Virus record (IMG/VR): IMGVR_UViG_3300029952_000082
Location: 1-36,170 of that record
DNA from: a virus
Length of the DNA stretch: 36,170 nucleotides
Reading direction: 5' to 3' (one strand)
Position numbers and translations under genes: made by a program. Shown piece after piece: positions 22,427 to 30,542 of the stretch (positions are counted from its first letter, which is position 1; each line of letters opens with the position of its first letter). Under the pieces are notes generated by a model that ran no database searches, was not told where the DNA came from, and saw nothing but the letters and a program-made list of their open reading frames with translations.

Positions 22427-23782
22427 TTATATTGCAAATCTATTTAACGAGGTAATCTCAATCGATTTCGCTAAATTGAAATGCTTTGACTTTAATGCTG
22501 TTTTGGTGAAAACGCTGGTAACCGCCACCGAGACCATCGTAATCATTTCTTGATCAATCGATCTAAACAATTCTCCCATGCAGGTAAAACAGTACCCTGC
22601 CTGTGTATGGCAATAGAGAGGCGACCGCATTTGTACCGTCTGTCCAATATACTCAGTAATGTTATTAGCATCTAAGGTAATCAGTTTTCCATTAATCAAG
22701 ATGTTGCGATAATAATAGTTTTTTGCCATATCTTTTGTCAGATTGACATGAAGATATTTAGTACTGCCACAATCATCACAGATAATCTTAGTATTTTGAA
22801 AAACACGAATGATGAATTTGGTTTCTTCACCACCCTTGGCCGTTTGAACCGCACTGGCAAAAGATCCGCGACGGATTTCATTACAGATGACTGGGAAGTC
22901 TTTAACTTTCCACCCTTCTTCAAGAGAGGTACCGATGAAGTTAAACCCCTTGCCACCAAACTCTGGAATCATACCACCAGAAATGAGCATCATCTTACGA
23001 TGAATGGAATAGGATTTATCATCTCTGTCATAAAACAAAGTACTGACATCGCCTTTTAAGGAGGCTTTATCCATGGCAGTTAATTCAGTCTCAATTTGAT
23101 TCATGACAATAGCATTACCAGCAGCAAGTTCTACGGCATGCTCTTTGAGAAGTTCATTTCGCCGTTTGATAATTTTAGGATCTACTGTAAGAGATCGTTC
23201 GGTTAAACTAGGAACAGACAATTCTGTGAAGTGTCCGATAAAATGAAGATTCCGAGAATAATGTTTAAGATTTTCAACACTGATCTTACCAGTACGAAGA
23301 TTCTCAAAGATAAAGTTGTCTTCAATGCGCTGAATATCCCAAGTGGTATTGATATATGGAATAAGATCACCAAAGGAATCAGCTAAGATAGCATAGTTAA
23401 GAAGAAGTCGACCAATCGTTGTTTCTAGCTCGACATCACCAGTATAGTTGATGATATCTTTAGGCTGTAGCATAATTTTACTGTTACGCTGACAGAGCTG
23501 TGGTGCAGTCTCAATACCAAGAGGAACCACTGTTAGCTCACGGTCTCCTTTATTGGAATAAATACCATCAACTCCAGTTACACTGTAGAGCTGATTGTTA
23601 ATATTTAACAATTTCCCAGTATATATCCAGCACTGATCATTGGGAATTGCATGACCCTCTACTGTTAAATGAGCTGTTGTCTTTTCAGTTTCAGTAAACA
23701 GATCAAGAAGCTGATCCCGAATAAGAAGAGCTGGGAGATTGTCCAGTATGTGTCGAAGAATCTGTGGAGCAAGTGTGTTCAT
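22427..23782 (-). CDS. RNA polymerase beta' subunit fragment (bridge helix to trigger loop), 451 aa
   Basis: This matches the C-terminal half of bacterial RpoC. TTIGRLLLNY (121-130) corresponds to the TTxGR region. RRGSFASAVQTAKGGEETKF (304-323) corresponds to the bridge helix ([21 protein letters not shown]). The Zn2 site is DDCGS, RSPLYC, GYCFTC with C338, C391, C398 and C401 in the canonical 7- and 3-residue spacing. SVAVTSVFTKTALKSKHFN (about 418-436) aligns with the trigger-loop start. The NADFDGD catalytic loop is absent, so the rest of beta' must be in other genes, as in the split polymerases of phiKZ-related phages. GGGAG lies eight bases before the ATG, which overlaps the upstream stop by four bases (ATGA). 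Confidence 0.9.
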   Translation of the reverse strand: MNTLAPQILRHILDNLPALLIRDQLLDLFTETEKTTAHLTVEGHAIPNDQCWIYTGKLLNINNQLYSVTGVDGIYSNKGDRELTVVPLGIETAPQLCQRNSKIMLQPKDIINYTGDVELETTIGRLLLNYAILADSFGDLIPYINTTWDIQRIEDNFIFENLRTGKISVENLKHYSRNLHFIGHFTELSVPSLTERSLTVDPKIIKRRNELLKEHAVELAAGNAIVMNQIETELTAMDKASLKGDVSTLFYDRDDKSYSIHRKMMLISGGMIPEFGGKGFNFIGTSLEEGWKVKDFPVICNEIRRGSFASAVQTAKGGEETKFIIRVFQNTKIICDDCGSTKYLHVNLTKDMAKNYYYRNILINGKLITLDANNITEYIGQTVQMRSPLYCHTQAGYCFTCMGELFRSIDQEMITMVSVAVTSVFTKTALKSKHFNLAKSIEITSLNRFAI

Positions 23783-24822
23783 TTATAAAACTCCCGTGCC
23801 AATTCAAGACATCTTCCCGTAATGAATAACTGAAGAGAAGTGTCATCTGTTGTAAGCAGATCTTTGAGACGCTGAAATGTTGCATCTACATTAGCTGTAA
23901 AACTTTCTTTTGTAGAATCTTCTTTCATACATCCCAGCATCAGAGACAAGATATCTGCCTGAGATAAATATGTTCCACGCAGTCGAAAATACTCTTCATA
24001 CAGAGGAGTATTTGATTCAAACTCACGGGTAAATCTAATGACAAGAGCTTGTTCAACCGGATTGATAGATTCGGTCGGGGATTGCTGTTGTTGAAACATC
24101 CAAGCATAATTTGCTAATGTATCTGCAGTTGTTGCATTGTTTTTATAAATACTAAGTCGATTATATTGCAATTGAATGTCTGCATGCAATCCCGTATAAC
24201 TTGAATTTGCATATGTATAATCAACTGCTTTCAATAACCAACTTGTATGTTTTTGTACATAATCAAGATATGATTGTAACATTTCTGAATCAACGGGGGC
24301 TTCAAATGGAATAGTGTCAGTTGCAAGAATTGACAATACATAAGCATCAAACACTGGGGTTGATGTCAGTTTGTCGTGTAAAAATACATAGGTATCATAA
24401 AACGTATTATTGACATCTGGATAATCTAGTGCAAGATACTCCAGTATATTCTGAATAGTAGTATTGTCAGGATCCCCACCTCCATCCTGTACTGTAGCCG
24501 TTATCCAGAGTTTAAATCCCTCGGTTTCAGAAATACTCCGATACAATGGAGTTGGATATACAGCTTCAAATAACAGCAGTGTCAAATCAAGATGATACAT
24601 ATTGTCACATAAATCAGATCTTGCACAAAAGAACTCTAAGCCAATTTCATAAGACTCATCGATAAGAACAGAAAAGCATTCAAGAACCAAAGTTTGAGAT
24701 GATATTTCATCTTCACTAATCTGTTGCTGCCAGAGTTCACCACCCAAATGAGCTCGTACTCCAGGAGAAACCGAGGCCATGCGTTCAAGAAGTGATGCAT
24801 GTAGAGTCATGCTAATATCCAT
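23779..24822 (-). CDS. Hypothetical protein coupled to the RNA polymerase gene, 347 aa
   Basis: An acidic, Leu/Tyr-rich, mostly helical protein with no membrane span; no family is recognised. Its stop overlaps the ATG of the beta' fragment (ATGA), implying coupled translation and possibly a partner or accessory subunit of the polymerase, which is inference. The start ATG at 24822 has only a poor site; a second ATG four codons in is possible. A 32-bp palindrome (24849-24880) lies just upstream. Confidence 0.75.
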   Translation of the reverse strand: MDISMTLHASLLERMASVSPGVRAHLGGELWQQQISEDEISSQTLVLECFSVLIDESYEIGLEFFCARSDLCDNMYHLDLTLLLFEAVYPTPLYRSISETEGFKLWITATVQDGGGDPDNTTIQNILEYLALDYPDVNNTFYDTYVFLHDKLTSTPVFDAYVLSILATDTIPFEAPVDSEMLQSYLDYVQKHTSWLLKAVDYTYANSSYTGLHADIQLQYNRLSIYKNNATTADTLANYAWMFQQQQSPTESINPVEQALVIRFTREFESNTPLYEEYFRLRGTYLSQADILSLMLGCMKEDSTKESFTANVDATFQRLKDLLTTDDTSLQLFITGRCLELAREFYK

Positions 24823-24848
24823 TTCATGGGTTATCTAGGTATCTAGAA

Positions 24849-24880
24849 GATGGTACTTGTCCGATCGGACAAGTACCATC
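24849..24880 (-). terminator. 32-bp perfect palindrome, terminator
   Basis: Centred on GTCCGATCGGAC and fully symmetric over 32 bp with no loop. It follows the stop at 24896 and precedes the ATG at 24822, so it separates the DNA polymerase unit from the RNA polymerase unit. There is no strong T-run. Confidence 0.65.
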
Positions 24881-24895
24881 GACTTCGATTTATCG

Positions 24896-25261
24896 TCATT
24901 TGGTACTAATCATCAAACAGATCAATTCAACATCCTCTGTGTATTCAAACACACGGAGGTAATACCCAATTGTTATCAAACATGTACCAATTTTGAGTGA
25001 TGTTAATATGGTGTTTTGAAAACTATAAGCAATCAATACTCCACAAGCTGCAGAAAGTATACTATTCAATATCCCTGTAGCCACCATTAAGACGCGATGG
25101 ACTCGAAACACAATGGTGCAGTCGGTAGCAGACAAGACATATTTCAATACCATAACTGTCTGCTTAGAATCAAAATAACTGTAATCTGGTGAGATTTGAT
25201 AATGCCGAAAGAACCAAATCAATGTGCCAATGCAGAGTCGATGGCACCGGGCAAGAAACAT
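24896..25261 (-). CDS. Small membrane protein overlapping the DNA polymerase 3' end, 121 aa
   Basis: Hydrophobic segments at about 58-82 (LMVATGILNSILSAACGVLI) and 88-105 (SLKIGTCLITIGYYLRVF), plus a shorter one near the N-terminus, suggest two or three membrane spans. The ATG at 25261 lies inside the last 43 bases of the DNA polymerase gene in another frame and has AAGGA nine bases upstream, so the overlap appears real. An internal ATG at 25153 has no site. Function unknown. Confidence 0.65.
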   Translation of the reverse strand: MFLARCHRLCIGTLIWFFRHYQISPDYSYFDSKQTVMVLKYVLSATDCTIVFRVHRVLMVATGILNSILSAACGVLIAYSFQNTILTSLKIGTCLITIGYYLRVFEYTEDVELICLMISTK

Positions 25262-27378
25262 CCAAACTCGTCCTTTGTGTATATATCACTGAGCAATGTC
25301 TGATCCTTACTATCAGTATATGCAATACCAAGTGATCTCATCGTGACTATGAAGGGAGTCGAATTCGCATAGGTGATACCACGAATGTCAATGATCGGAC
25401 GTAGAATTGCAGGAACCTGTTTAAGTGTCATTGGTATCACCAATCGGGTAATCGCTCTTGGATTTTTGTCCATAAATCCAACAAGCCGTTCATACAATGG
25501 TGAATCGAATGCCTTAACTAATGCTAGATATCTAGGGTCTTTTAAGACCTTTCCATCTTGCAACAACGGAAGAACATATCCCTTCGATGGAATAACAAAT
25601 TCACCAAACTTCGATCTAAAGACTTCTTCCCACAACCTCCAATAATAGTGACTTGAAACTGCTGCATCCTTGTAGTCAGTCTCATTGCGAATGGGTGTTG
25701 TAGTCAGAAAAAGACGTTCCCCCGCTTCGAGTGATTTGATTACTTTGTTTTCATGATCCAGAACACGTGTTAAACAATCTGCAACTTCAATTGTACCTTT
25801 TTCCATAACGGTATCAAAGATCCAATTTACAAAATCCTTTCCAGCTTTCACTGTTTCTTTACACATTGCGCTAGATCGATAAGACAGTCCTTTAATATCT
25901 TCCTTTGATTTTGGAAGAACAAATCCTTCTTGGACTGCAACACGTCCAGCATATTGTTTAGGAAGTGGAGTGCGAAGCATGAGAGGATAGAGGAACTCAT
26001 TCTTCATTGCAATCCGATATCGATCTTCTCCTTCTGCTCCAAAGTTAGTACTCAATCGAGCAAATACTTGTTCTAGTGTCATTGTAATCAAAAATACTAC
26101 AAATCCATTAATAGCATATGCATCTGGACCAAAGGATACATGTCCAACATACCATTCAATCCAAGATTGTGTAGAAAAAATCACACTATCTGTATCTGAG
26201 ATGATAACAGCTTTACGAATCATATTTGGATGTGACATTGCATCTGCCACATCACAATCGACACGCAAGAATGTTGAAATCAGAGGTCCAATACCATTCA
26301 GTTTATTTTGCATGTGATTGCCAATAGCAATCAAATGTCTGACCCCATCTGGTTCTTCTATCAGTGCATCAGATACTGGTTTTCGACCAATCAGATCTGC
26401 ATTTAACCCAGATACCATGGCCAAGAGATCGCCATTACAATTGAAGATATCTGTTGGCTTTGCAGTAGGATCAATTGTTACATCAGTTCTAAAGAATTCT
26501 TTTAAGTATGGACGAAATACATGTTCATTTCGAATAAGAAGAGTCTTTAAACAATATGCATAATAAACAAATGTGCGTTCGTTCATAGAAAGAGATGCAA
26601 TAAATTTAGTGAGAGCATTTCGAAGTTTTTCTGTAATACGTTGATATAAACACAGACTGTGAATAAAGTGTTCAACTACATCACTGATGGTTGGAATAAT
26701 AATTCCATATTGGGCTACAACAGATGCTAAGTCTAGAGGACATATCCGTACCAGTTGCATGCAATAATTAATACAGTGATCTGGTGTTGGAAAGTAGAAA
26801 TTTCCTTCAAGCATCTTTTCAACATGAGCATAACCACACATAATGCTATGCCGTGCTAGACTTGTAACAGCATTATATCCAGGTTTGTCATATAGAGGAT
26901 TGTGGGCTGAACCAAAAGCTCCAGGAATGGAGTTATTTTCAATCTTAGTTGAAGCTTGTAGATAGTTATATCGTTGTTCTAAACCACGGTCTCCGACAGA
27001 AGCCGCTTTTAACATTTTCTTCTTTAGAACTTTACGAGTACCTATGTTATCTAGAATTTTTCGTTTAAGAAAACTTTCTTTGACTGAGGGTGGCATATAA
27101 ATTACACCAGCTGGTGTAATGATGTTCTTTCGCAAGGTATCTGTATAAGTTAAAAGATCTGTTGTTTCAATTTTACCATTGCCGTATGATGGATAATTGA
27201 TCATCTTTAGAGTCGGACGTCTTAACGATTTGGTTACTTCATTGTTGATGAATGTTTGAATTTGAGCGACTGGAACATGAGGATATTGTCTACATAGAAA
27301 TGCAGACATATTCTCACCATATGCCCGCAATAAGGAAACGGGATCTCTCTCATACGAATTGAATTTAAAGTAATCCAT
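25219..27378 (-). CDS. Family B DNA polymerase, C-terminal catalytic part, 719 aa
   Basis: A TPxG...R...K region (88-121, ITPAGVIYM to RKVLKKKM) and motif B (K145...NNSIPGAFGS, 145-157, for the K-x3-NS-x-YG of family B) are followed by motif C, ISDTDSVIFS (394-402), with the metal-binding DTDS. The thumb has NEFLYPLM...KQYAG...DIKG. Motif A (DxxSLYPS), which carries the other catalytic Asp, is not visible, and there is no 3'-5' exonuclease domain, so the polymerase is probably split between genes. About 200 residues separate motifs B and C, much more than usual. The ATG at 27378 has a weak site; see the TTTAAAT note in the findings. Confidence 0.85.
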   Translation of the reverse strand: MDYFKFNSYERDPVSLLRAYGENMSAFLCRQYPHVPVAQIQTFINNEVTKSLRRPTLKMINYPSYGNGKIETTDLLTYTDTLRKNIITPAGVIYMPPSVKESFLKRKILDNIGTRKVLKKKMLKAASVGDRGLEQRYNYLQASTKIENNSIPGAFGSAHNPLYDKPGYNAVTSLARHSIMCGYAHVEKMLEGNFYFPTPDHCINYCMQLVRICPLDLASVVAQYGIIIPTISDVVEHFIHSLCLYQRITEKLRNALTKFIASLSMNERTFVYYAYCLKTLLIRNEHVFRPYLKEFFRTDVTIDPTAKPTDIFNCNGDLLAMVSGLNADLIGRKPVSDALIEEPDGVRHLIAIGNHMQNKLNGIGPLISTFLRVDCDVADAMSHPNMIRKAVIISDTDSVIFSTQSWIEWYVGHVSFGPDAYAINGFVVFLITMTLEQVFARLSTNFGAEGEDRYRIAMKNEFLYPLMLRTPLPKQYAGRVAVQEGFVLPKSKEDIKGLSYRSSAMCKETVKAGKDFVNWIFDTVMEKGTIEVADCLTRVLDHENKVIKSLEAGERLFLTTTPIRNETDYKDAAVSSHYYWRLWEEVFRSKFGEFVIPSKGYVLPLLQDGKVLKDPRYLALVKAFDSPLYERLVGFMDKNPRAITRLVIPMTLKQVPAILRPIIDIRGITYANSTPFIVTMRSLGIAYTDSKDQTLLSDIYTKDEFGCFLPGAIDSALAH

Positions 27379-27451
27379 GGATCAATCCCATCAAAGTGTG
27401 TTGTGGATTCTATTAGATGTCCATCCCAAGTATGAAATAACGGTTCTTTAA

Positions 27452-27463
27452 ATATATGTAATT
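27452..27463 (+). promoter_or_regulatory. Weak plus-strand promoter candidate
   Basis: TTAAATATATGTAATTTTGA resembles the minus-strand ATATATATYATT motif with one change (GTAATT), now in the plus orientation, 70 bases before the ATG at 27533. It is the only such candidate for the plus-strand block 27533-32918. Confidence 0.35.
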
Positions 27464-27532
27464 TTGAATTTGGGTAAACCATTGCATGAGGCGAATAACC
27501 TTTTTTATTCATAGTTATACAGGAGCAATTTT

Positions 27533-27817
27533 ATGTCAGATGATATCCGCCAAGAATTGGATGAACACAAGAAAAATCTTCTTGAATTGAGGAAGCAGAT
27601 TGTTATTTATCGTGAACAAAAAAGTGGTGATCGTCAATATACATCTCAAGATGGTGTATTGGTTGTTGCTATTGATGGGTTACTAACAACCCTCGGTACA
27701 ACAGATCCAACTAAGATTACACTTGAATCTATTGTCAAGTTAGATGATGACATTCAAGAAGTGGTTCGGTCATCAGAAGTATTTCTCCAGAGGCATGCCC
27801 CGAATCCTGTTGTGTAA
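27533..27817 (+). CDS. Small hypothetical protein, 94 aa
   Basis: An acidic, helical protein with a charged N-terminal helix (ELDEHKKNLLELRKQIVIYR) that may form a coiled coil. No family is recognised. CAGGAG lies seven bases before the ATG. It is the first gene of the plus-strand block and diverges from the DNA polymerase gene. Confidence 0.75.
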   Translation: MSDDIRQELDEHKKNLLELRKQIVIYREQKSGDRQYTSQDGVLVVAIDGLLTTLGTTDPTKITLESIVKLDDDIQEVVRSSEVFLQRHAPNPVV

Positions 27818-27878
27818 TATTCTTCTTCCGGTGTCTAGGTTTAATATACTGGAAGAACTTACAGAAAGATAATCAATA

Positions 27879-28703
27879 ATGTCAGTTCTTCCAGAGGTCA
27901 TGAACATAGAGATACTCTCTGATAAATTTGTTGGTAATTATTGTAGAGATATATTTTATCGTCCCTATTTACGTAAGCTTCGCTACTTATATTTTGGTCT
28001 TGAACACAGTAACGATTTCTTTGTGTTCAGTGATACAGAAGACCTTAAATTTAAGTATTGTGAAGCACTCCAAACAACAGGTATTGTTAAAATAACCAAT
28101 GATCTACATCTTAGAGCAATCAACAATTGGTTTGCACGTCGTGGGATCGATCGTTCTGTTCCGATGTTGGTATATTTTGGCACTTTAATGACATTGTTAA
28201 GTAAAATATCCTGGGAATCTCCAGACATTAAAGTTAGACAAACCCCAGAAGGAGTTGTTCTATTTTCAGTAGGAGAAGAAATTGATGTTATGATTGCTAG
28301 ACCCTGTGATACATATTTCACGTTAACCAAATTACAAGCTTATGTAGACAAATATAATACCATATTTTTCAATCCTACTCAACCAAGTCATCGGATATCT
28401 GTACCAGAAACAACAACTCCCAACAAACTGCAGCGTTTGTCGGTATCGTGTCAAGAGCTTTATGACAACGGTTTTCTTGATAAAGATTGTTTTGATGTTA
28501 ATCTTATGCTTCTTGCAGGACGAGATGTATTGTTAATCAAATCGCTATTACAAAAAAATACATCATACTCAAGTGGAATTCGTATCTGGTCAGATACCAG
28601 TCAACGATGTTTAAATTATGGCGGATACTATACGGATGCGAATGTTTCACTATGTGGTATTCGCGATAATGTTTTCCTTTTTCCCAGAATCAAACCGGAG
28701 TAA
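27879..28703 (+). CDS. Hypothetical protein, 274 aa
   Basis: An alpha/beta soluble protein with an aromatic, basic N-terminal region (YCRDIFYRPYLRKLRYLYFG). No family is recognised. The ATG at 27879 has only a weak AGAAAG site. The stop lies five bases before the next ATG, so it is in one unit with the frameshift gene. Confidence 0.8.
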   Translation: MSVLPEVMNIEILSDKFVGNYCRDIFYRPYLRKLRYLYFGLEHSNDFFVFSDTEDLKFKYCEALQTTGIVKITNDLHLRAINNWFARRGIDRSVPMLVYFGTLMTLLSKISWESPDIKVRQTPEGVVLFSVGEEIDVMIARPCDTYFTLTKLQAYVDKYNTIFFNPTQPSHRISVPETTTPNKLQRLSVSCQELYDNGFLDKDCFDVNLMLLAGRDVLLIKSLLQKNTSYSSGIRIWSDTSQRCLNYGGYYTDANVSLCGIRDNVFLFPRIKPE

Positions 28704-28708
28704 AATAT

Positions 28709-30151
28709 ATGTCAATCGATGATGATAATGAAGTTGTCCCAGTTGAAGATACAATTGTTCCACCAGAAGTGACTATCGTTCCAGTAGAAGATGAAGATTC
28801 GGAAGTAACTGAAGAGACGTCTGAAGAAGTAACACCGGCACCTGTTATTGCCAAGATTCGTTTATTTCTAGAATCCCTAGACACCGAAGAATTATCTGCT
28901 TTGGTAGAGGCACGCCGTCGTCGTCTAGGAGATGATGCTTTTATTGTTTCCGCAACATCTCCGGGTAATTATGACTATTTATTGTCTGAACTCAGTGGTG
29001 CTCATAGCATCGAAGCAGATCGGTCACGTGCTTCTATTTCTTCTATCAAAGACTCTTCTTTGTTCAATACCAAATTGGTTCGGGGCGGAAAGACCATTCT
29101 TGGTACCATGAAGCCACATCGTGCGGCTGGAAATGGTGCGATGTTGACAGGTGCCGACGCATTGGCAGCACTTGCAATTCGTGATAAATGGATGAAACGT
29201 GTTCCACTTTATAACAGTGGATTTTCTGTTGATATCATTGCACCAACATTGTCTGCGTTGAATACTTTCTTTAATAAAGCCCATGATGTTACCAATTCGT
29301 ATGGTCGACAGTTTGGTGGATTGTTCTTCTATTTCCACGACTTGATGATTAAAGAAGCCATTGTAGAATTGGTACTTCCATTGATCATCAATTCTACTCT
29401 ACGCAATGCAAAACGTGGTGACACCCTAGTTCGCAATATCAAACTTGTTGATCTCAAACTGATTCTGAATGCCATTGGCGCATTGATGTTTCCTGATGGT
29501 TTTAATTTTACGCATGTATGTTCGAACCCAGATGGTTCCTGTACCCATCATGAAGAGGTGTTGATTGACATCAACAAACTTGCACGATATGATTTTAGCA
29601 AGTTGACTGATGACTGTATTCATCACATGACTCGTCTGACAGATATTACACCAACCCAATTGAACATCTATCAGGCACAGTTGGGCTTCAATGAAGTTGA
29701 GATTCGATACAAGCAGTATGGGTTCACCATGCAAATGCCAAGTCTGAATGACTATTTAGACTACGGTCGTAGCTACAATAGTGAACTTCTTAGTAATGTA
29801 TTTGTTTCAAATCCAGATGCTGTTGTTCGGGCTGTTATGTTCTCGTATTATCAGATCTATACTCCCTTTATAGCAAAACTTACCTTGTATAATGAGGATG
29901 ATTCTGTTGATTTTTGGACACTAGACAAAGATACTATCACTCATATGCTCCTGCGTCTCCAATCAGAAGACACAGAAGGCACATTGATCAAAAACTTCGA
30001 TGACTTCATTGCCAATTCTGAAATCGGTCGTATCTGTTATCCTGCAGTTGCATGTCCTGCTTGTAACTATGTACCAGGGAGTGGCTATTATACAGTCGAT
30101 CCGACCTTGGCTTTTTTTATTCAATCGCTAATGAAATTAGACCAGACCTGA
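28709..30151 (+). CDS. Putative structural/baseplate-type protein, zero-frame product, 480 aa
   Basis: It has an acidic Val/Glu/Thr-rich N-terminus (about 1-45), a helical middle, and two Cys/His clusters: HVCSNPDGSCTHH (269-281) and CPAC (449-452) followed by DPTLAFF (464-470). The 'CPxC...DPxxFF' ending faintly recalls T4 gp26/gp51-type baseplate assembly proteins; this is a low-confidence inference. Just after FF the zero frame stops within 11 codons (IQSLMKLDQT), while the -1 frame stays open for another 131 codons. A T_TTT_TTT heptamer sits exactly there, so the full product is probably about 601 aa. GGAG lies eight bases before the ATG. Confidence 0.8.
   Translation: MSIDDDNEVVPVEDTIVPPEVTIVPVEDEDSEVTEETSEEVTPAPVIAKIRLFLESLDTEELSALVEARRRRLGDDAFIVSATSPGNYDYLLSELSGAHSIEADRSRASISSIKDSSLFNTKLVRGGKTILGTMKPHRAAGNGAMLTGADALAALAIRDKWMKRVPLYNSGFSVDIIAPTLSALNTFFNKAHDVTNSYGRQFGGLFFYFHDLMIKEAIVELVLPLIINSTLRNAKRGDTLVRNIKLVDLKLILNAIGALMFPDGFNFTHVCSNPDGSCTHHEEVLIDINKLARYDFSKLTDDCIHHMTRLTDITPTQLNIYQAQLGFNEVEIRYKQYGFTMQMPSLNDYLDYGRSYNSELLSNVFVSNPDAVVRAVMFSYYQIYTPFIAKLTLYNEDDSVDFWTLDKDTITHMLLRLQSEDTEGTLIKNFDDFIANSEIGRICYPAVACPACNYVPGSGYYTVDPTLAFFIQSLMKLDQT
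30112..30118 (+). other. -1 frameshift slippery heptamer T_TTT_TTT
   Basis: In the zero frame the codons read GCT TTT TTT ATT, so the heptamer is in the canonical X_XXY_YYZ phase. A -1 slip moves ribosomes into the frame running to 30513. An indel in a seven-T run, by mutation or sequencing error, would give the same picture. Confidence 0.6.
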
Positions 30152-30513
30152 TTTCAGATGTAAAATATCAAGACTATATCACACGGCTACGATATATTCA
30201 AGATACCGTTTTATCTGGAGTTAAAAATGGTATCGATCGGTTCTCTGCAATCATTGCTTTCAATGAATCATTTTATCAACTGCGCACAACTGCACCTTCA
30301 ATGTTAAATGATGTTGCATATGTTTCAAGAACTGGATATCACAATACCATTTGTGAAATTGATCCACTTGCAAAACTAGTTGCACAATATCTCGTTACCA
30401 CAGATTGGGTAGAACGATATGGTCTTTCCTATGAGGCCACTCTGCAGTTAACTTATGCAGAGTGGATTCGTATGCAAAATGCTCTCAATTCTCGATCAAC
30501 CGTACCAAGTTAA
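30118..30513 (+). CDS. -1 frame continuation of the 28709 gene, 131 codons
   Basis: From TAT at 30118 the frame reads YSIANEIRPDLISDVKYQDY and on to NSRSTVPS-stop, a well-formed helical sequence with normal composition. Its only internal ATG (30301) has no ribosome-binding site and would discard the first half, so it is better read as the C-terminus of the upstream protein made by frameshifting. It ends 29 bases before the chaperonin ATG. If treated as a separate gene, the 70-aa ORF is 30301-30513. Confidence 0.65.
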   Translation, partial: YSIANEIRPDLISDVKYQDYITRLRYIQDTVLSGVKNGIDRFSAIIAFNESFYQLRTTAPSMLNDVAYVSRTGYHNTICEIDPLAKLVAQYLVTTDWVERYGLSYEATLQLTYAEWIRMQNALNSRSTVPS

Positions 30514-30542
30514 ATCTTATTAAAAGTATAGGGATAAAATAT

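Noticed and set aside
27234-27512. Separate 92-aa minus-strand gene
   Set aside because: It has no ribosome-binding site, its second half is a shadow of the DNA polymerase frame, and the nearby good site (CAGGAG) belongs to the plus-strand gene at 27533. It is mentioned only in the TTTAAAT finding.
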